Source of the DNA: Bacillota bacterium
GTDB taxonomy: Bacteria; Bacillota; Clostridia; Lachnospirales; Bianqueaceae
DNA length: 64,000 nucleotides
Reading direction: 5' to 3'
Assembly: GCA_017620135.1 (NCBI GenBank)
Contig: JAFZQZ010000096.1
Span: 24,702-88,701 of the forward strand
This document shows positions 53,183-63,116 of this stretch, in pieces (position 1 is the first letter of the stretch; every line of letters begins with the position of its first letter). Below the pieces are notes generated by a model. The model saw nothing but the letters and a program-made list of their open reading frames with translations, did not search any database and was not told where the DNA came from. A program made the position numbers and the translations under genes.

Positions 53183-54004
53183 TTAGTCTTCTTCGGTGAC
53201 GCCGAGGGAGATGTCATACCATTTGTACGGCGTCGGGTTGATGAATACGGTGTCGCTCCCGGCCTCTTTCAGGCTGTCGCGGATCTGCTGCGCGAAATCA
53301 TCCATACTCACGCCCCACTTACCGTTGTAGATATTATCCTGATGGTTCGGGAAGGCGACCTGCGCGTTATATTTGGCGATGACTTTTCCCCACTCCTCAC
53401 CGGAAACGCTGCCGGCTGTGTGGCGGAAAAGAACGTTCGGCCGGTACTCGTCAGCGACTTTGTAGATGTTTTTGTATTCATCCGTGCCGCTCACGAACAT
53501 GATGCGGATATTATTGGAAAGCGTGATACAGAAATCATAGGAGAAGATGGTCCCCATGTAGTTCAGAAGATCATGTCCCGAGCCGCCGAAGCTGTCCGGG
53601 AAAGAGCCGGGATCAAATCTGACGTTCAGCATCGGGAAATGTTTGCCGCGGACGGTAAGGAGCGTGAAATCCGGCATCTCGTAGGTATCCATGTTGTCGA
53701 AAGGAAAGATGCGGCCGGGTGCCACTTCAAAGTATTTGGCCAGCTCGACAGCCACCATGCTGCTGCAAAAGACTTTCGAACTGAATTTCTTGAACAGGTA
53801 TCCGATATCCGAGGTGTGATCATAGTGGCTGTGCGTCAGCAGGATGTAGTCGCACCGCTCGATCTCGTCCACAGAAAACGGACGGAACCCGACAAGGTTT
53901 ACAGGTGTGATATAAGGGTCGGTGATCAGGTGTTTCCCGTTCGGGAGAATGAACTCATAGCACTGTGCATTGATGAAACGAACCTTGAAACCGTTGATCT
54001 TCAC
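53183..54004 (-). CDS. MBL-fold hydrolase
   Basis: 273 residues with YILLTHSHYDHTSDIGY, the MBL metal motif, then VRGKHFPML, FVSGTDEY and AFPNHQDN as later ligand regions; closest in style to UlaG/RomA-like members rather than class B beta-lactamases. I choose the GTG at 54004 because GGAGGAAAGACA stands directly before it; an ATG nine codons upstream lacks a site. Substrate unknown. Convergent with the RdgB-like gene and divergent from the SGNH esterase. Confidence 0.85.
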   Translation of the reverse strand: MKINGFKVRFINAQCYEFILPNGKHLITDPYITPVNLVGFRPFSVDEIERCDYILLTHSHYDHTSDIGYLFKKFSSKVFCSSMVAVELAKYFEVAPGRIFPFDNMDTYEMPDFTLLTVRGKHFPMLNVRFDPGSFPDSFGGSGHDLLNYMGTIFSYDFCITLSNNIRIMFVSGTDEYKNIYKVADEYRPNVLFRHTAGSVSGEEWGKVIAKYNAQVAFPNHQDNIYNGKWGVSMDDFAQQIRDSLKEAGSDTVFINPTPYKWYDISLGVTEED

Positions 54005-54086
54005 TGTCTTTCCTCCTATGTAACTATTCATTTATTTCATTATAAATCATACCGATGTAAAACACAATTATTAAGGAGTTTATCCT

Positions 54087-54764
54087 ATGAAAAAGAAGTT
54101 TTCATTGATGCGTACTGCGATCCTCGCTGCCGGGATCTGGATCATCCGTCCGCAGCTCAAAACATATATGTGGAGGATCCCGTATGTCTTATCCAAGAAG
54201 GCCAAATTCAAAAAGGAACTGAAGACCGCCGTTCCCGGGCAGCTGGTGTTCGCGGGTGACAGTATCACGGACTTTTATCCGCTGGATAAATTCTATCCGG
54301 GCCGGACCGTGTATAACCGCGGGATCAGCGGCGACGCGACGTTTCACCTGCTCGGCCGTCTGGATGGTATCTACGCGCTCAAGCCGGAAAAGATCGTCCT
54401 GCTGATCGGAGTGAACGATTTTCTGAATGAAAAACGCCCGGTCGGGACGGTCGTATGTGACTACGAACGGATCCTGCGGGCGTTTCGGGAGAATCTGCCG
54501 GATACCAAAGTCGTATGCGAATCTGTTTATCCGACATTTTCCGATGATCGATCAGCGATCGCTGACCGGGCAGAGGATATAAAAGAGCTGAACCGGCAGA
54601 TCGAACTGCTGGCACTGCAGTACGGCTACGTCTACGCGGACGTCTATTCAGCGCTGACGGACGGCGTCAGTGATAACGCGGACCCGGCACTCACGAAGGA
54701 CGGGATCCACCCGAACGAGGAAGGTTACCGCGTGATCACGGAGTACCTGAAAGAGTTCGTATAA
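54087..54764 (+). CDS. SGNH/GDSL esterase with N-terminal membrane anchor
   Basis: 225 residues: an uncleaved signal-anchor (LMRTAILAAGIWIIRP) then block I FAGDSITD, block II NRGISGD, block III LIGVND and block V DGIHPN, the complete Ser-Gly-Asn-His set. Such enzymes remove acetyl or acyl groups from sugars or lipids; here it would face outside. AAGGAG precedes the ATG at 54087. It converges on the lipoprotein gene. Confidence 0.9.
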   Translation: MKKKFSLMRTAILAAGIWIIRPQLKTYMWRIPYVLSKKAKFKKELKTAVPGQLVFAGDSITDFYPLDKFYPGRTVYNRGISGDATFHLLGRLDGIYALKPEKIVLLIGVNDFLNEKRPVGTVVCDYERILRAFRENLPDTKVVCESVYPTFSDDRSAIADRAEDIKELNRQIELLALQYGYVYADVYSALTDGVSDNADPALTKDGIHPNEEGYRVITEYLKEFV

Positions 54765-54771
54765 TGTGCCG

Positions 54772-56424
54772 TCAGTTATAATATGCTGAAGATACGAAGA
54801 GGACCCAGTGATCAGCCACTTCGCGTGCCGTGCTGATGGTCAGGTGTATCTCCTCCGACGTCATTCCTGCGTCCAGCGCACTTTCTCCTTCGAAGACTGT
54901 ATTGGTATCCACATGGAAGCAATTCCCGGCCGAGTCATAGGCGATGACGAAAAGAACGATAGTGTCGATGTCACGGCTGCTGTTGTTTGTAAGCTGCACC
55001 GACAGCACCCCGCCATTCCCAATCGGTTGAGCCGAAACTGTCAGGTCACCGTTTGCAGAAGTGTCGTCCGTCCTGGCCACCTCAAACCGGATCTCCTGTT
55101 CAAGCTCTCCCAGCTCGGACTGGATCGCCTGCCCTCCCTGGACGGCCATCGTTGCGCCCGGCTCCAGGACTTCGGTAACAAAGTGATCGATCCAGACCGG
55201 AGCTCCGTTGGACGGATTATGTGTGGCAAAAGTGATCCTCACCCTCAGGGGTTCTGCTGAAACATTTTTATACACCAGGATCCTGCCGATCGATCCATTA
55301 TAATCTATCTTATAATCTTCCAGCACCTGGATCTCGGCCGGTTGTCCGACAGCTGCCTGATCTGTTCTTTGAAGGCGTTCCGCATAATAATAGGTTACCC
55401 GGCTGCTGTAGGAAAGCACATTCCCTTCCTCATCCAACGGTACCCACATACATTCCCCTTCGGTCCCTCCGACCTTCAGTTCCCAGTCGATATCGTGCAT
55501 ATAGACAACACGGCAGGTAAGTACCTTTCCCTCCGCATCCAGGAACAGCGTGGTCGCCCTCACGTCCCTGAGGGTATTCGGGCCTTTATTCGTCACCTCA
55601 TAAAAGATCTGCCGGCCATAATCCGCTTCCTTTACTTCCAGGTCTTTGGTACCCGATTCTTTGCTCGCCTTACAAATATACAGCTCATATTCAAGATGAT
55701 CCAGCGGTGCTGCATCGAAGAAACCGACAAACAATTCCATCAGCGATGTTTCTCCCGGTCCAAGCGCAGAAAGGTATCCTTCTTCCCCTTCGATTGCCGT
55801 CCCGGCCGTGTCATAACCCCTGATCGTTGTCCGTACCGTTTGCGTTTCCGACGTATTGTTCGTTAATTCCAGATAAGCCGATACAGCGCCGTAATCATCC
55901 CAGATATACGTCTTTCCAACACTGATCTCCCCTGCGGTGACCAGTTTTTCTGTCGGCGTTTCTTCGACCGGAGGTGCTGAGGACTCGACCGCAGGTTCCG
56001 TGCTGGACTCAGCAGGGGTGCTGCTTTCCACAGGCGCACTGGACTCGGCAGGAGCGCTGCTTTCCGCAGGAGCACTGGACTCAGCAGGAGCGCTCGATTC
56101 CGCAGGTGCACTGCTCTCTTCAGGCGTACTGGATTCGACTGTTTCTGTCGATTCCTCTGACTCGTCCTTGTCGTTGCGCAGGCCTTCTGTTTCCTTTTTC
56201 TCTTCCCGGGAACTCTCCTGCGAATTCGCGGCAGCGGCTGCACTTTGTTCCTTCAGCTGCTCGATGGTCAACTCCTGCGACTGCTCTACTTCTTCCGTTT
56301 CAAATTTCTCCGAGGATGCCGCAGCTGACGGATCGCTCTCTTCTTCCGCTTGACTGCAGCCGCTAAGTAAACTCATATTAAGAGCCAGCACCAGAAGCCA
56401 TATAAAGATCCTTTTTTTCATCAT
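54772..56424 (-). CDS. Lipoprotein with Ser/Ala/Pro repeat stalk and beta-rich domains
   Basis: 550 residues. Lipobox LLSGC at about 18-22, so it is a lipid-anchored surface protein. Residues 24-160 are acidic/Ser-rich with six tandem six-residue units (ESSAPA and close variants). The rest has three beta-sandwich-like segments (ISVGKTYIWDDYGAVSAYLE, VTNKGPNTLRDVRATTLFL, LSVQLTNNSSRDIDTIVLF), which look like FxLYD/transglutaminase-type carbohydrate or peptide-binding domains. The ATG at 56424 has AGGAG before it. It lies 14 bases after the GH36 gene and is probably its partner, for example a binder of galactosides; this is inference. Confidence 0.8.
   Translation of the reverse strand: MMKKRIFIWLLVLALNMSLLSGCSQAEEESDPSAAASSEKFETEEVEQSQELTIEQLKEQSAAAAANSQESSREEKKETEGLRNDKDESEESTETVESSTPEESSAPAESSAPAESSAPAESSAPAESSAPVESSTPAESSTEPAVESSAPPVEETPTEKLVTAGEISVGKTYIWDDYGAVSAYLELTNNTSETQTVRTTIRGYDTAGTAIEGEEGYLSALGPGETSLMELFVGFFDAAPLDHLEYELYICKASKESGTKDLEVKEADYGRQIFYEVTNKGPNTLRDVRATTLFLDAEGKVLTCRVVYMHDIDWELKVGGTEGECMWVPLDEEGNVLSYSSRVTYYYAERLQRTDQAAVGQPAEIQVLEDYKIDYNGSIGRILVYKNVSAEPLRVRITFATHNPSNGAPVWIDHFVTEVLEPGATMAVQGGQAIQSELGELEQEIRFEVARTDDTSANGDLTVSAQPIGNGGVLSVQLTNNSSRDIDTIVLFVIAYDSAGNCFHVDTNTVFEGESALDAGMTSEEIHLTISTAREVADHWVLFVSSAYYN
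56005..56125 (-). repeat. 18-bp tandem repeats in the lipoprotein gene
   Basis: About six consecutive 18-base units coding for ESSAPA-like hexapeptides. The units differ only at third positions and a few bases, so slippage-driven length variation between strains is likely. Confidence 0.7.
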
Positions 56425-56438
56425 CTGTCTCCTGTTCT

Positions 56439-58037
56439 TTACCTGCATTTTTCTTCCGGGATCTCAAGAACTTTTGTCTCTTCGTTTACAACATAGGATA
56501 TTCTGATACCGTCCCCGGTCTCTACGTGGATGTCCGCTGCCTGACGGTTCTGAAGCATTTCTTCGTAAAAGGCGCGCACGTCCGGTTGATAGGAGGACAT
56601 GTCATCCGAGCAGAAAAGCACACCACCGAACAGGCTGTTGACCGTCGCCAGGGCTCGCTTTTCTTCTTTCGTAAGGCGCGTATTCTCCTCCCTTAAAATG
56701 AACACGTCCGGATCGTTCATCCAGGCGCGGCCGGAAAGCTGGCGGCGGAAGATCGTATTGCCGATGGAATGTTTGGTGGACACGCGCTCGCGGATGGTCT
56801 GCTGCATCAGCCAGGAACCGTCCCAGTCCAGACCGACATCGCAGCCGATCCGGCAGTAGTCGACCAGCCCGAACGCCGGCATCAACGGGACGCCGCATCC
56901 GAGGATCAACTTGTCGCTGCAGAGCTCGCGCAGGAATTCCATCGCGCGGATCATGCGTCCGGCGCGAGTTTCCGTATCACTTCCCAATGGGGCGGCGGCA
57001 TACAGGAAATCCAGTTTCACCAGATCGAATCCCCACTCGTCAAAGACCTTATGGAAGGTTTCCTTCAGATAGTCCCTGACCTGCGGATGGTCGAAGTCGA
57101 GCGCGTAGAAGCCGCCCCAGTTCAAACCGCAGTACCATGGTTTGCCGTCATGCTGATAAAACCAGTCCGGATGATCCCGGAACAGCCCTGAGCCATGCTG
57201 CGCCGCGAAAGGCGCCAGCCACAGCCCCGCTTTCAGACCGCACCGGTGGATCTCTTCGGTCAGAGGCCTCAGCCCATGGGGGAATTTCTTCTTATCCGTT
57301 TCCAGCCAGTCACCCACAAAAGGCTCCCAGCCGTCATCGATCTGGAACAGATCGCCCCTGTGCAGTACCTGTACGCATCCGAGCAAATCGCTCCGGATCG
57401 TCTGTTCGCTGATCTTCTGGTAGCGGTTGTACCAGCTGGTATAGCCTACGATCTTTTCCTGCGTCCTTGGCCTGATTCCCATGGCCTTGAACCACCCGTC
57501 AAAGACTTCGTCCTCCGAGCCTTCCGCGTAATAGAGATCGAAGACCGGATATTCCCCTTTGCAGCGGATACCCTCACAGTCACGCCTGATCGTCATCCGT
57601 CCCAGTACGGCGTCATAGAAAAACAGCGTATAACCGGGCCGCTCGTCCAAAGAAGCCAGAAGTCGATAATGATCGCCTCTTCGCACATAGCAGTAGGATA
57701 CGCCGTGGGTCAGGCCGGGGGTATCCGGGTATGGAAGAAAGTAGTGGTCACCATAGCGGTCCAGGCCGAGCACGCGCACCAGCAGTTTCGGCAGGTGCTT
57801 CAGACCGCGGATCCTGTCAGTCGGGCGGTATTCGGGACAATAGCTCCAGCTCTGAAATCCGTTCATGAAGATCCGGTCTTCCTGTGAGCAGGAAAGGGAG
57901 ATCTCTGCCTTTGCTAAGAGGATTTTGCCTTCCGGAAGGTCGATCCGAAGATGCAGAATTTCATTCAGTTCTTCATTGCCATGCAACTCACGGATGCCTT
58001 CAGCAGTGTTGATTCGTATGGTATGATCCAGGTTCAT
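56439..58037 (-). CDS. Alpha-galactosidase, GH36 family
   Basis: 532 residues, a short GH36 like the 552-residue Thermotoga enzyme. Motifs: FMNGFQSWSY near residue 60, VGYTSWYNRYQ, FQIDDGWEPFVGDW, GLWLAPFAA, LVKLDFLYA (nucleophile Asp) and RIGCDVGLDWDG (acid/base Asp), then NDPDVFILRE. No signal peptide, so it acts inside the cell on imported alpha-galactosides. AGGAG lies twelve bases before the ATG; a good promoter lies 52 bases upstream. Operon with the lipoprotein gene; divergent from an MFS permease that could bring in the substrate. Confidence 0.9.
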   Translation of the reverse strand: MNLDHTIRINTAEGIRELHGNEELNEILHLRIDLPEGKILLAKAEISLSCSQEDRIFMNGFQSWSYCPEYRPTDRIRGLKHLPKLLVRVLGLDRYGDHYFLPYPDTPGLTHGVSYCYVRRGDHYRLLASLDERPGYTLFFYDAVLGRMTIRRDCEGIRCKGEYPVFDLYYAEGSEDEVFDGWFKAMGIRPRTQEKIVGYTSWYNRYQKISEQTIRSDLLGCVQVLHRGDLFQIDDGWEPFVGDWLETDKKKFPHGLRPLTEEIHRCGLKAGLWLAPFAAQHGSGLFRDHPDWFYQHDGKPWYCGLNWGGFYALDFDHPQVRDYLKETFHKVFDEWGFDLVKLDFLYAAAPLGSDTETRAGRMIRAMEFLRELCSDKLILGCGVPLMPAFGLVDYCRIGCDVGLDWDGSWLMQQTIRERVSTKHSIGNTIFRRQLSGRAWMNDPDVFILREENTRLTKEEKRALATVNSLFGGVLFCSDDMSSYQPDVRAFYEEMLQNRQAADIHVETGDGIRISYVVNEETKVLEIPEEKCR

Positions 58038-58088
58038 TTTATGTCTGTTTCTCCTGTGGAGCGTCATGTGATCTGTGTATTTTTCATC

Positions 58089-58117
58089 AGTGTACAATTC
58101 ACAGAAATAGTTGTCAA
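58089..58117 (-). promoter_or_regulatory. Promoter of the GH36 gene
   Basis: Minus strand: TTGACA at 58112-58117, exact 17-base spacer, TACACT at 58089-58094. Confidence 0.75.
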
Positions 58118-58251
58118 TACTTCTTTGCGTCGCTTCTGTGAGGTCGATCCGGAAAACTGACAGACGGACAGTAGTCTTATCCCGTTTTTTGCGGTATAAT
58201 CATCGTAACAGAGAACATCTCTTCTCATTCCTGAAACCCGGAGGGAATCTC

Positions 58252-59451
58252 ATGTCAAATCAAGTTATGGATCAGTCATCATCCGGATCGAAGCAGGCTC
58301 TGCTGAAAGCGGCGATCCTCACCATGTCCTTCGTACAGATGTCCACCAACGGGATCGCCCCCATCCTGGCCGACATCGCGGCGGCCTTTCCGGAAGCGTC
58401 CACTCAGAAAGTTCAGTTCCTGATGACATTCCCGAGCATATTCAGTGTCGTCTTTATGATCCTTTCCTCTTCGATGGGAAGAAAGATCGGGAAGAAGCGC
58501 CTGGCGATTTGCGGACTCGTCGTCGTAGCGCTGGCCGGGCTTGGTGCTTTCTTCCTGCATTCCGGCATCAATGTTTTATTCTTCTGGGCAGCCGTTTTAG
58601 GTATCGGTGTCGGACTGGTATGTCCGGTAGCGCCGGCACTCATTGCGGAATACTTTGAAGGAAAAGAGCAGCAGAGCATGCTTGGTCTGCAAAACAGTGC
58701 CGCCAATATCGGCAGTATGCTGATGACCTTCTTTGGAGGACTTCTGGCTGCCTGCGGCTGGTGGTTCGGATATCTGGTCTTTCTCCTCGGTATCCCGGGA
58801 CTCATTCTCACCGGTGCTGCCGTTCCTCAGGCACAGCGACTTACACAAAAAGAAGAGACTGATGCCTCAAAGAAAAGCTTCAATCCCCTTCAGATCCTGC
58901 CTGAGCTATTGGTCTCTTTCCTGTTTATGATCGCCTTCAGCTCTGTTCCCTCCAATCTGTCTATGCTGACCGTAGAAAAAGGCCTGGGCGGTGCACAGAC
59001 GGCCGGCGTTTTCTCGACGCTCTTCCTTGCCGGAGGAATGGCCGCCGGTTTCTTCTATGGTTTCCTGGCAAGAAGCATAAAGAAAAATACCCTTCTGCTG
59101 GGCGGCCTGACGCTGGCGCTCGGCGCTCTGGGCAGCGCGCTGAGCGGAAATGTCGTTCTCACCGCTGTCTCCTGCTTCATCGGCGGTATGTCGATCAGCC
59201 TGATCATGCCAGTCATTATGGAGACGCCTTCCCGCTTCCCTGAAAACGGTTCGCTGGTGGTCGCGATCATCATGAGCGCGTCTAATATCGGTGTTTTCTG
59301 CGGTCCGCTGCTGACCAGGATCGTCAACGCGATCACCGGCGCGGATCTGGCTGCCAACCGATTTTTCGCCATCGCCATCCTGGCTGTGCTGATCGGTATT
59401 CTGGCAAGGATCATCCTGACGGCGAAAAACAGGAAGGCTTCGTCCTTCTAA
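58252..59451 (+). CDS. MFS transporter
   Basis: 399 residues, twelve hydrophobic spans, with the MFS loop MGRKIGKKRLAI after span 2 and a basic central loop (LTQKEETDASKKS). Single-gene transcript: GGAGGGAAT before the ATG at 58252 and a TATAAT about 55 bases upstream. Substrate not predictable; the neighbouring alpha-galactosidase and DapA-family gene suggest a sugar, sialic-type acid or keto acid. It overlaps the convergent aldolase gene by four bases at the stops. Confidence 0.88.
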   Translation: MSNQVMDQSSSGSKQALLKAAILTMSFVQMSTNGIAPILADIAAAFPEASTQKVQFLMTFPSIFSVVFMILSSSMGRKIGKKRLAICGLVVVALAGLGAFFLHSGINVLFFWAAVLGIGVGLVCPVAPALIAEYFEGKEQQSMLGLQNSAANIGSMLMTFFGGLLAACGWWFGYLVFLLGIPGLILTGAAVPQAQRLTQKEETDASKKSFNPLQILPELLVSFLFMIAFSSVPSNLSMLTVEKGLGGAQTAGVFSTLFLAGGMAAGFFYGFLARSIKKNTLLLGGLTLALGALGSALSGNVVLTAVSCFIGGMSISLIMPVIMETPSRFPENGSLVVAIIMSASNIGVFCGPLLTRIVNAITGADLAANRFFAIAILAVLIGILARIILTAKNRKASSF

Positions 59452-60377
59452 CAGGACAAAGCCCTTTCCATCCAGTCGGTGACTGTCTTCATGTTCCTGA
59501 CAGATTCCTTGACATAATCGGTCAGTTCTTCGGCTTTCAGGTTCCTTGCCAGGTTATTGGTAGAAATGCCGGAAAGTGTCATGTGATATTTCGCGGTCAA
59601 CGGGTAGGGAAGCCCTCCCTCTGTAAATCCCATCGTACCAATGGCGGCTCCGACAAGAACCGCTTTTTCCGGTTCGCTTTCATAGTGGTCCCTGAGCCAT
59701 GCATACAGCCGCGGATGAAAATTACACATGATGCCGCAGTAGCCGTCCGCTCCGTTCTGCATGGTGGTGAGCAGTGTCTGGCAGTTCGCGTTGAGTAGTT
59801 TGAATCCGCTTTCTTTGAGTTGATTGACCCGCCTGGCGATCAATTCGGCGTCGCAGCAGGTATCTTTCATATAACGGAACCGGCCGGTCTGCACACACCA
59901 TTCCAGGATTTTCGGTGTGACCAGCCGCTTGTACGGATACGGACATTCGTAAAGGCCCAGCGGCAGATTCTCCGGCAGTTTTCCGAGCAGGTGCTCGGCA
60001 TTACGGATAAAGACCTCGTCTCCCTCCTGGAAGCGATCCAGGCGGTTCGTGATCAGGATCAACGCGTCTGTACCGCTTTCGGCGATCGCTGTCAGTTCGT
60101 CGATCTGATCCTCTTCCCTATCTGACACATGGCCGGAGGAAACCACCGTAAACGGCCGGCCTCCCTTTTTCTCAAGTTCCTTTGCTCGCGCGTAGACCGC
60201 TCGGTTAAGTTCGACTCTTTCCTCCAGGCTCAGGTAGAAGATCTCGCTCGACTGGCAAACGGCAAAGATGCCGTCCAACCCGTTTTCATAATACCAGTCT
60301 ACATATTTCAGCGCCGTTTCGATATCCACCCGGCCGTCCTTCAGGTACGGGGTGATCATCGTCGTAAACATTTCCAT
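59448..60377 (-). CDS. DapA/NAL-family aldolase
   Basis: 309 residues, (beta/alpha)8 class I aldolase of the dihydrodipicolinate synthase/N-acetylneuraminate lyase family: MITPYLKDGRVDIETALKYV, GIFAVCQSSEIFYLSLEER, PLGLYECPYPYKR (catalytic Tyr region) and RFRYMKDTC with the Schiff-base Lys. The usual GTTGE after strand 2 is CQSSE here, so it is not a normal DapA; a sugar-acid or keto-acid aldolase is more likely. The ATG at 60377 is chosen on GGAGG eight bases upstream. It follows the XRE-membrane gene by 17 bases. Confidence 0.85.
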   Translation of the reverse strand: MEMFTTMITPYLKDGRVDIETALKYVDWYYENGLDGIFAVCQSSEIFYLSLEERVELNRAVYARAKELEKKGGRPFTVVSSGHVSDREEDQIDELTAIAESGTDALILITNRLDRFQEGDEVFIRNAEHLLGKLPENLPLGLYECPYPYKRLVTPKILEWCVQTGRFRYMKDTCCDAELIARRVNQLKESGFKLLNANCQTLLTTMQNGADGYCGIMCNFHPRLYAWLRDHYESEPEKAVLVGAAIGTMGFTEGGLPYPLTAKYHMTLSGISTNNLARNLKAEELTDYVKESVRNMKTVTDWMERALSC

Positions 60378-60394
60378 CAAGGGATCCTCCGCTG

Positions 60395-61516
60395 TCATTT
60401 GTTTTTCGTTTTCTCTTGTTTATATGCATTATCTATCCCGGCGTCGAAGCCATCGAGTAAGTATTCTTTCGGAATATACTCTTCATATTTAAGATCCATG
60501 AAGTAGTTGCAGAAAATCTGTTCACCGTATATGATCCTGCCTTTGCCATCCGTAAGCGCATATACAAAACCCTGATATGAATCCGCGTTGATTGCCAGAA
60601 GTTCATACGTTTTTTCTTCTTCTACGCAGTAGTATCCGATATATTCCGTAGACTCATACTCTTTCAACCGTTTTACCTCTTTCGCATAATCATCAGCCGC
60701 ATAGTCTACCACCAGATACCCCAGATACTGAGCGTCAAAGGGGTTGTAATAGACCATCTTGAAATCAGCTACATGCATGTCCTCTGTTATCTTTTCCGGC
60801 CAGATCGTTTCATCCATCCCCCACTTTGTCCACTGCGTATCTACGCCTTTCTCGTAGGCTCCGTTAGAAAAACTCATAAATTCATTATAACCGGATATAT
60901 CATCATATTTTTCGATCGGTGCCAGCATCGATGAAACAACCAGAATGCCCACTACGACTGTCAGCGCGATCACTCGCCAGAATGCTACAATAAGCCCTGC
61001 GATGGTCGCGATCGTGATTCCGAGAACAAGTTTCTTGTTCTTGATGATTTTTCCCAGTACTCCTGTAACATACAAGGTGATCAGTGCCATGATGACCAGG
61101 GCAGCTAATGTCGCGAACAGTACCCAGTAATTGATCGAATTCTGCCCGGACTTTGTCGCTGTCTGCAGCACGATCGATATGATCAAAACCAAAACACCGA
61201 TAAAACTGATGATCTGTATGCTTTTCAGCAGTTTGCTTTTTTCTTCATTCGCATAGTCAGCCATCTTTGTGGCGACTTCTCTCACTTCTTCATCCATCAT
61301 CTCGCTTTTTCTTTCTCCTTCAATGATTTCTCTGACATCCACATCATAGAAATCCGCAATCTCGACTAACAACGATATATCCGGAAGATTAGTTCCAGTT
61401 TCCCATCGTGATATCGTTCTGGAGCTGACGTTAAAAACCTTCGCTAGCTCTTCCTGTGTCATCTGCTTTTCGTGTCTTAATTCTTTTAAGAATTTGCCTG
61501 CTTTTTGCTGATCCAA
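60395..61516 (-). CDS. XRE regulator with four membrane spans
   Basis: 373 residues: XRE domain at 1-68 (LRHEKQMTQEELAKVF, RTISRWETGTNLPDISLL), a charged linker, about four spans at 98-205, and a C-terminal domain of 165 residues rich in Tyr and acidic residues. The start codon is TTG (61516) with GGAGG upstream; no ATG is near. Multi-span XRE regulators of this sort occur widely in Bacillota and probably respond to membrane or cell-surface signals. Gene lies directly before the aldolase gene on the same strand. Confidence 0.82.
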   Translation of the reverse strand: MDQQKAGKFLKELRHEKQMTQEELAKVFNVSSRTISRWETGTNLPDISLLVEIADFYDVDVREIIEGERKSEMMDEEVREVATKMADYANEEKSKLLKSIQIISFIGVLVLIISIVLQTATKSGQNSINYWVLFATLAALVIMALITLYVTGVLGKIIKNKKLVLGITIATIAGLIVAFWRVIALTVVVGILVVSSMLAPIEKYDDISGYNEFMSFSNGAYEKGVDTQWTKWGMDETIWPEKITEDMHVADFKMVYYNPFDAQYLGYLVVDYAADDYAKEVKRLKEYESTEYIGYYCVEEEKTYELLAINADSYQGFVYALTDGKGRIIYGEQIFCNYFMDLKYEEYIPKEYLLDGFDAGIDNAYKQEKTKNK

Positions 61517-61702
61517 AGTTTTCTTTCCTCCTTCCTACTGCGATTGGAGTATATAGAGTCGATCTGCGTATTACCACGACACAAAGCGAGAAGTGCCGCT
61601 TTTTTTAATACCGGACAAGGTATGTCTGGTTGTTTGCCCAGCTGCTCGTCAAGTTGATTTCTCCTTCTACAAATTGAGACATTACATTATACCCACTACA
61701 TA

Positions 61703-63007
61703 CTATATATAATTTAGCAGGAAATCTGTTATCCCAATTATTGTATACCCATTTTCATCCAGGCTTTCTTTTACCGGTCTGTTGATTACTACGATCTTAG
61801 TGATCTCGTCATTTAGGAGCATATAGGGTCTGATTTCTCTGGCCCTGGTCTCAACATTTGTGATGTCCGTACAAACCTGTATGTAATATTTCTTGATTCC
61901 TTTTGTTGCAAAGAAATCCACTTCATTAGTTTTTCTTATGGAATTTCCCTTTTTATCTTTTTCAACAGTATCAAAACTTCCCACATTAACTGAATAACCT
62001 TTGTAAATCAATTCATTATACACGATGTTTTCAAGCATTTGCCCTTCATCAGGAAACGCAAAGTTCAGCCTTGCATTTCTAAGACCTGTGTCAATAAAAT
62101 AGTACTTTCTCAGGGCTCCTATCTCAGAACGTCCTTTGAGGTCATAACGTTTGGCCTCTCGGATCATGAATGCATCTTTAAAGAATCCAATGTATTTTTC
62201 TACTGTCTGTTTATCTATCTTTTCTTTTTTTACACTTCTGTAAGTATTGGCAATTTTCTCAGAGTTTAGAAGCTCACCGGTCGATACGCTTATGATATTG
62301 CAAAGTTCGTCTAATGACTCACTCCTTTTCAGATTATTATGTTCTATGATATCTCTGAAATAAGTCGTTTCAAACAATCCTTTCAAATAGTCTTTTTTTT
62401 CATCGTCAGTTTTTAGAACAGCAAGCGGCATACCACCAAACTGCATGTATTCATATATTGCTTCTATAGCCGATCCGCCTTTATAACTAAAGAATTCTTC
62501 GAAAGAAAGCGGCTTCAGGGCGATATTTATTGCTTTGTCCCGAAATTCAGTAATAATGTCTGTAGAAAGCATCTTTGAATTCGATCCCGTAACATAAAGG
62601 TCAATGTTTTTTTCTCTCGATAAGCCAAGTACAACATCAACAAAAGTAATAACTTCTGTATCATTCTTACCTGCAATGATATGCTTTCCCTCAGTCAGAT
62701 TCGGATTAATAAGTGTATAAACTTTCTGGATCTCATCCAGAAAAACATAACAATGTTTCTTCCGGGAACAATACTCCCGCACGTAACTCCCCAAAACTAT
62801 AGGATCTCTGAAAGAAATATATCTATCATCATCCAACTCCAATATCAGAATATCTTCCTCCGCGGTTCCTTCCCCGATAAGGTATTCCTTATATATTTCC
62901 TTTAATAGATAAGATTTTCCGCATCTTCGAATTCCGGTAATCACCTTGGGAAATCCATTATCTCTTACCGATATCAGCTGCTTGAGATATTTATCTCTAT
63001 TTATCAT
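61703..63007 (-). CDS. AAA ATPase with DUF4143 domain
   Basis: 434 residues. Walker A GIRRCGKS near residue 25, Walker B CYVFLDEIQ near 90, sensor LYVTGSNSKML, then ALKPLSFEEFF and a C-terminal DUF4143 domain ending in a PD-(D/E)xK-like pattern (EVDFFATKGIKKYYIQVC). This is the AAA_14/DUF4143 family, abundant and mobile in bacteria and archaea, with no firmly known role. AT-rich like the flanking DNA, unlike the genes to the left. AAGGAG precedes the ATG. It is bracketed upstream by palindromic sites around a good promoter. Confidence 0.92.
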   Translation of the reverse strand: MINRDKYLKQLISVRDNGFPKVITGIRRCGKSYLLKEIYKEYLIGEGTAEEDILILELDDDRYISFRDPIVLGSYVREYCSRKKHCYVFLDEIQKVYTLINPNLTEGKHIIAGKNDTEVITFVDVVLGLSREKNIDLYVTGSNSKMLSTDIITEFRDKAINIALKPLSFEEFFSYKGGSAIEAIYEYMQFGGMPLAVLKTDDEKKDYLKGLFETTYFRDIIEHNNLKRSESLDELCNIISVSTGELLNSEKIANTYRSVKKEKIDKQTVEKYIGFFKDAFMIREAKRYDLKGRSEIGALRKYYFIDTGLRNARLNFAFPDEGQMLENIVYNELIYKGYSVNVGSFDTVEKDKKGNSIRKTNEVDFFATKGIKKYYIQVCTDITNVETRAREIRPYMLLNDEITKIVVINRPVKESLDENGYTIIGITDFLLNYI

Positions 63008-63023
63008 GAAAATCTCCTTTTTT

Positions 63024-63116
63024 GTAGAATTCTACGTTTTTGTCAATTATAATATATGTTTTCATAAAATCCAAGTACATCATCAGATTTATTTGATAAA
63101 ACTGTAGAATTCTACA
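63024..63116. promoter_or_regulatory. Promoter of the DUF4143 ATPase with twin GTAGAATTCTAC palindromes
   Basis: Minus strand promoter: TTGGAT at 63069-63074, 17-base spacer, TATAAT at 63046-63051. GTAGAATTCTAC occurs at 63024-63035, just after the start of transcription, and at 63104-63115, upstream. The upstream copy is the centre of a 38-base near-perfect palindrome with ATTTGATAAAA arms. Confidence 0.65.
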
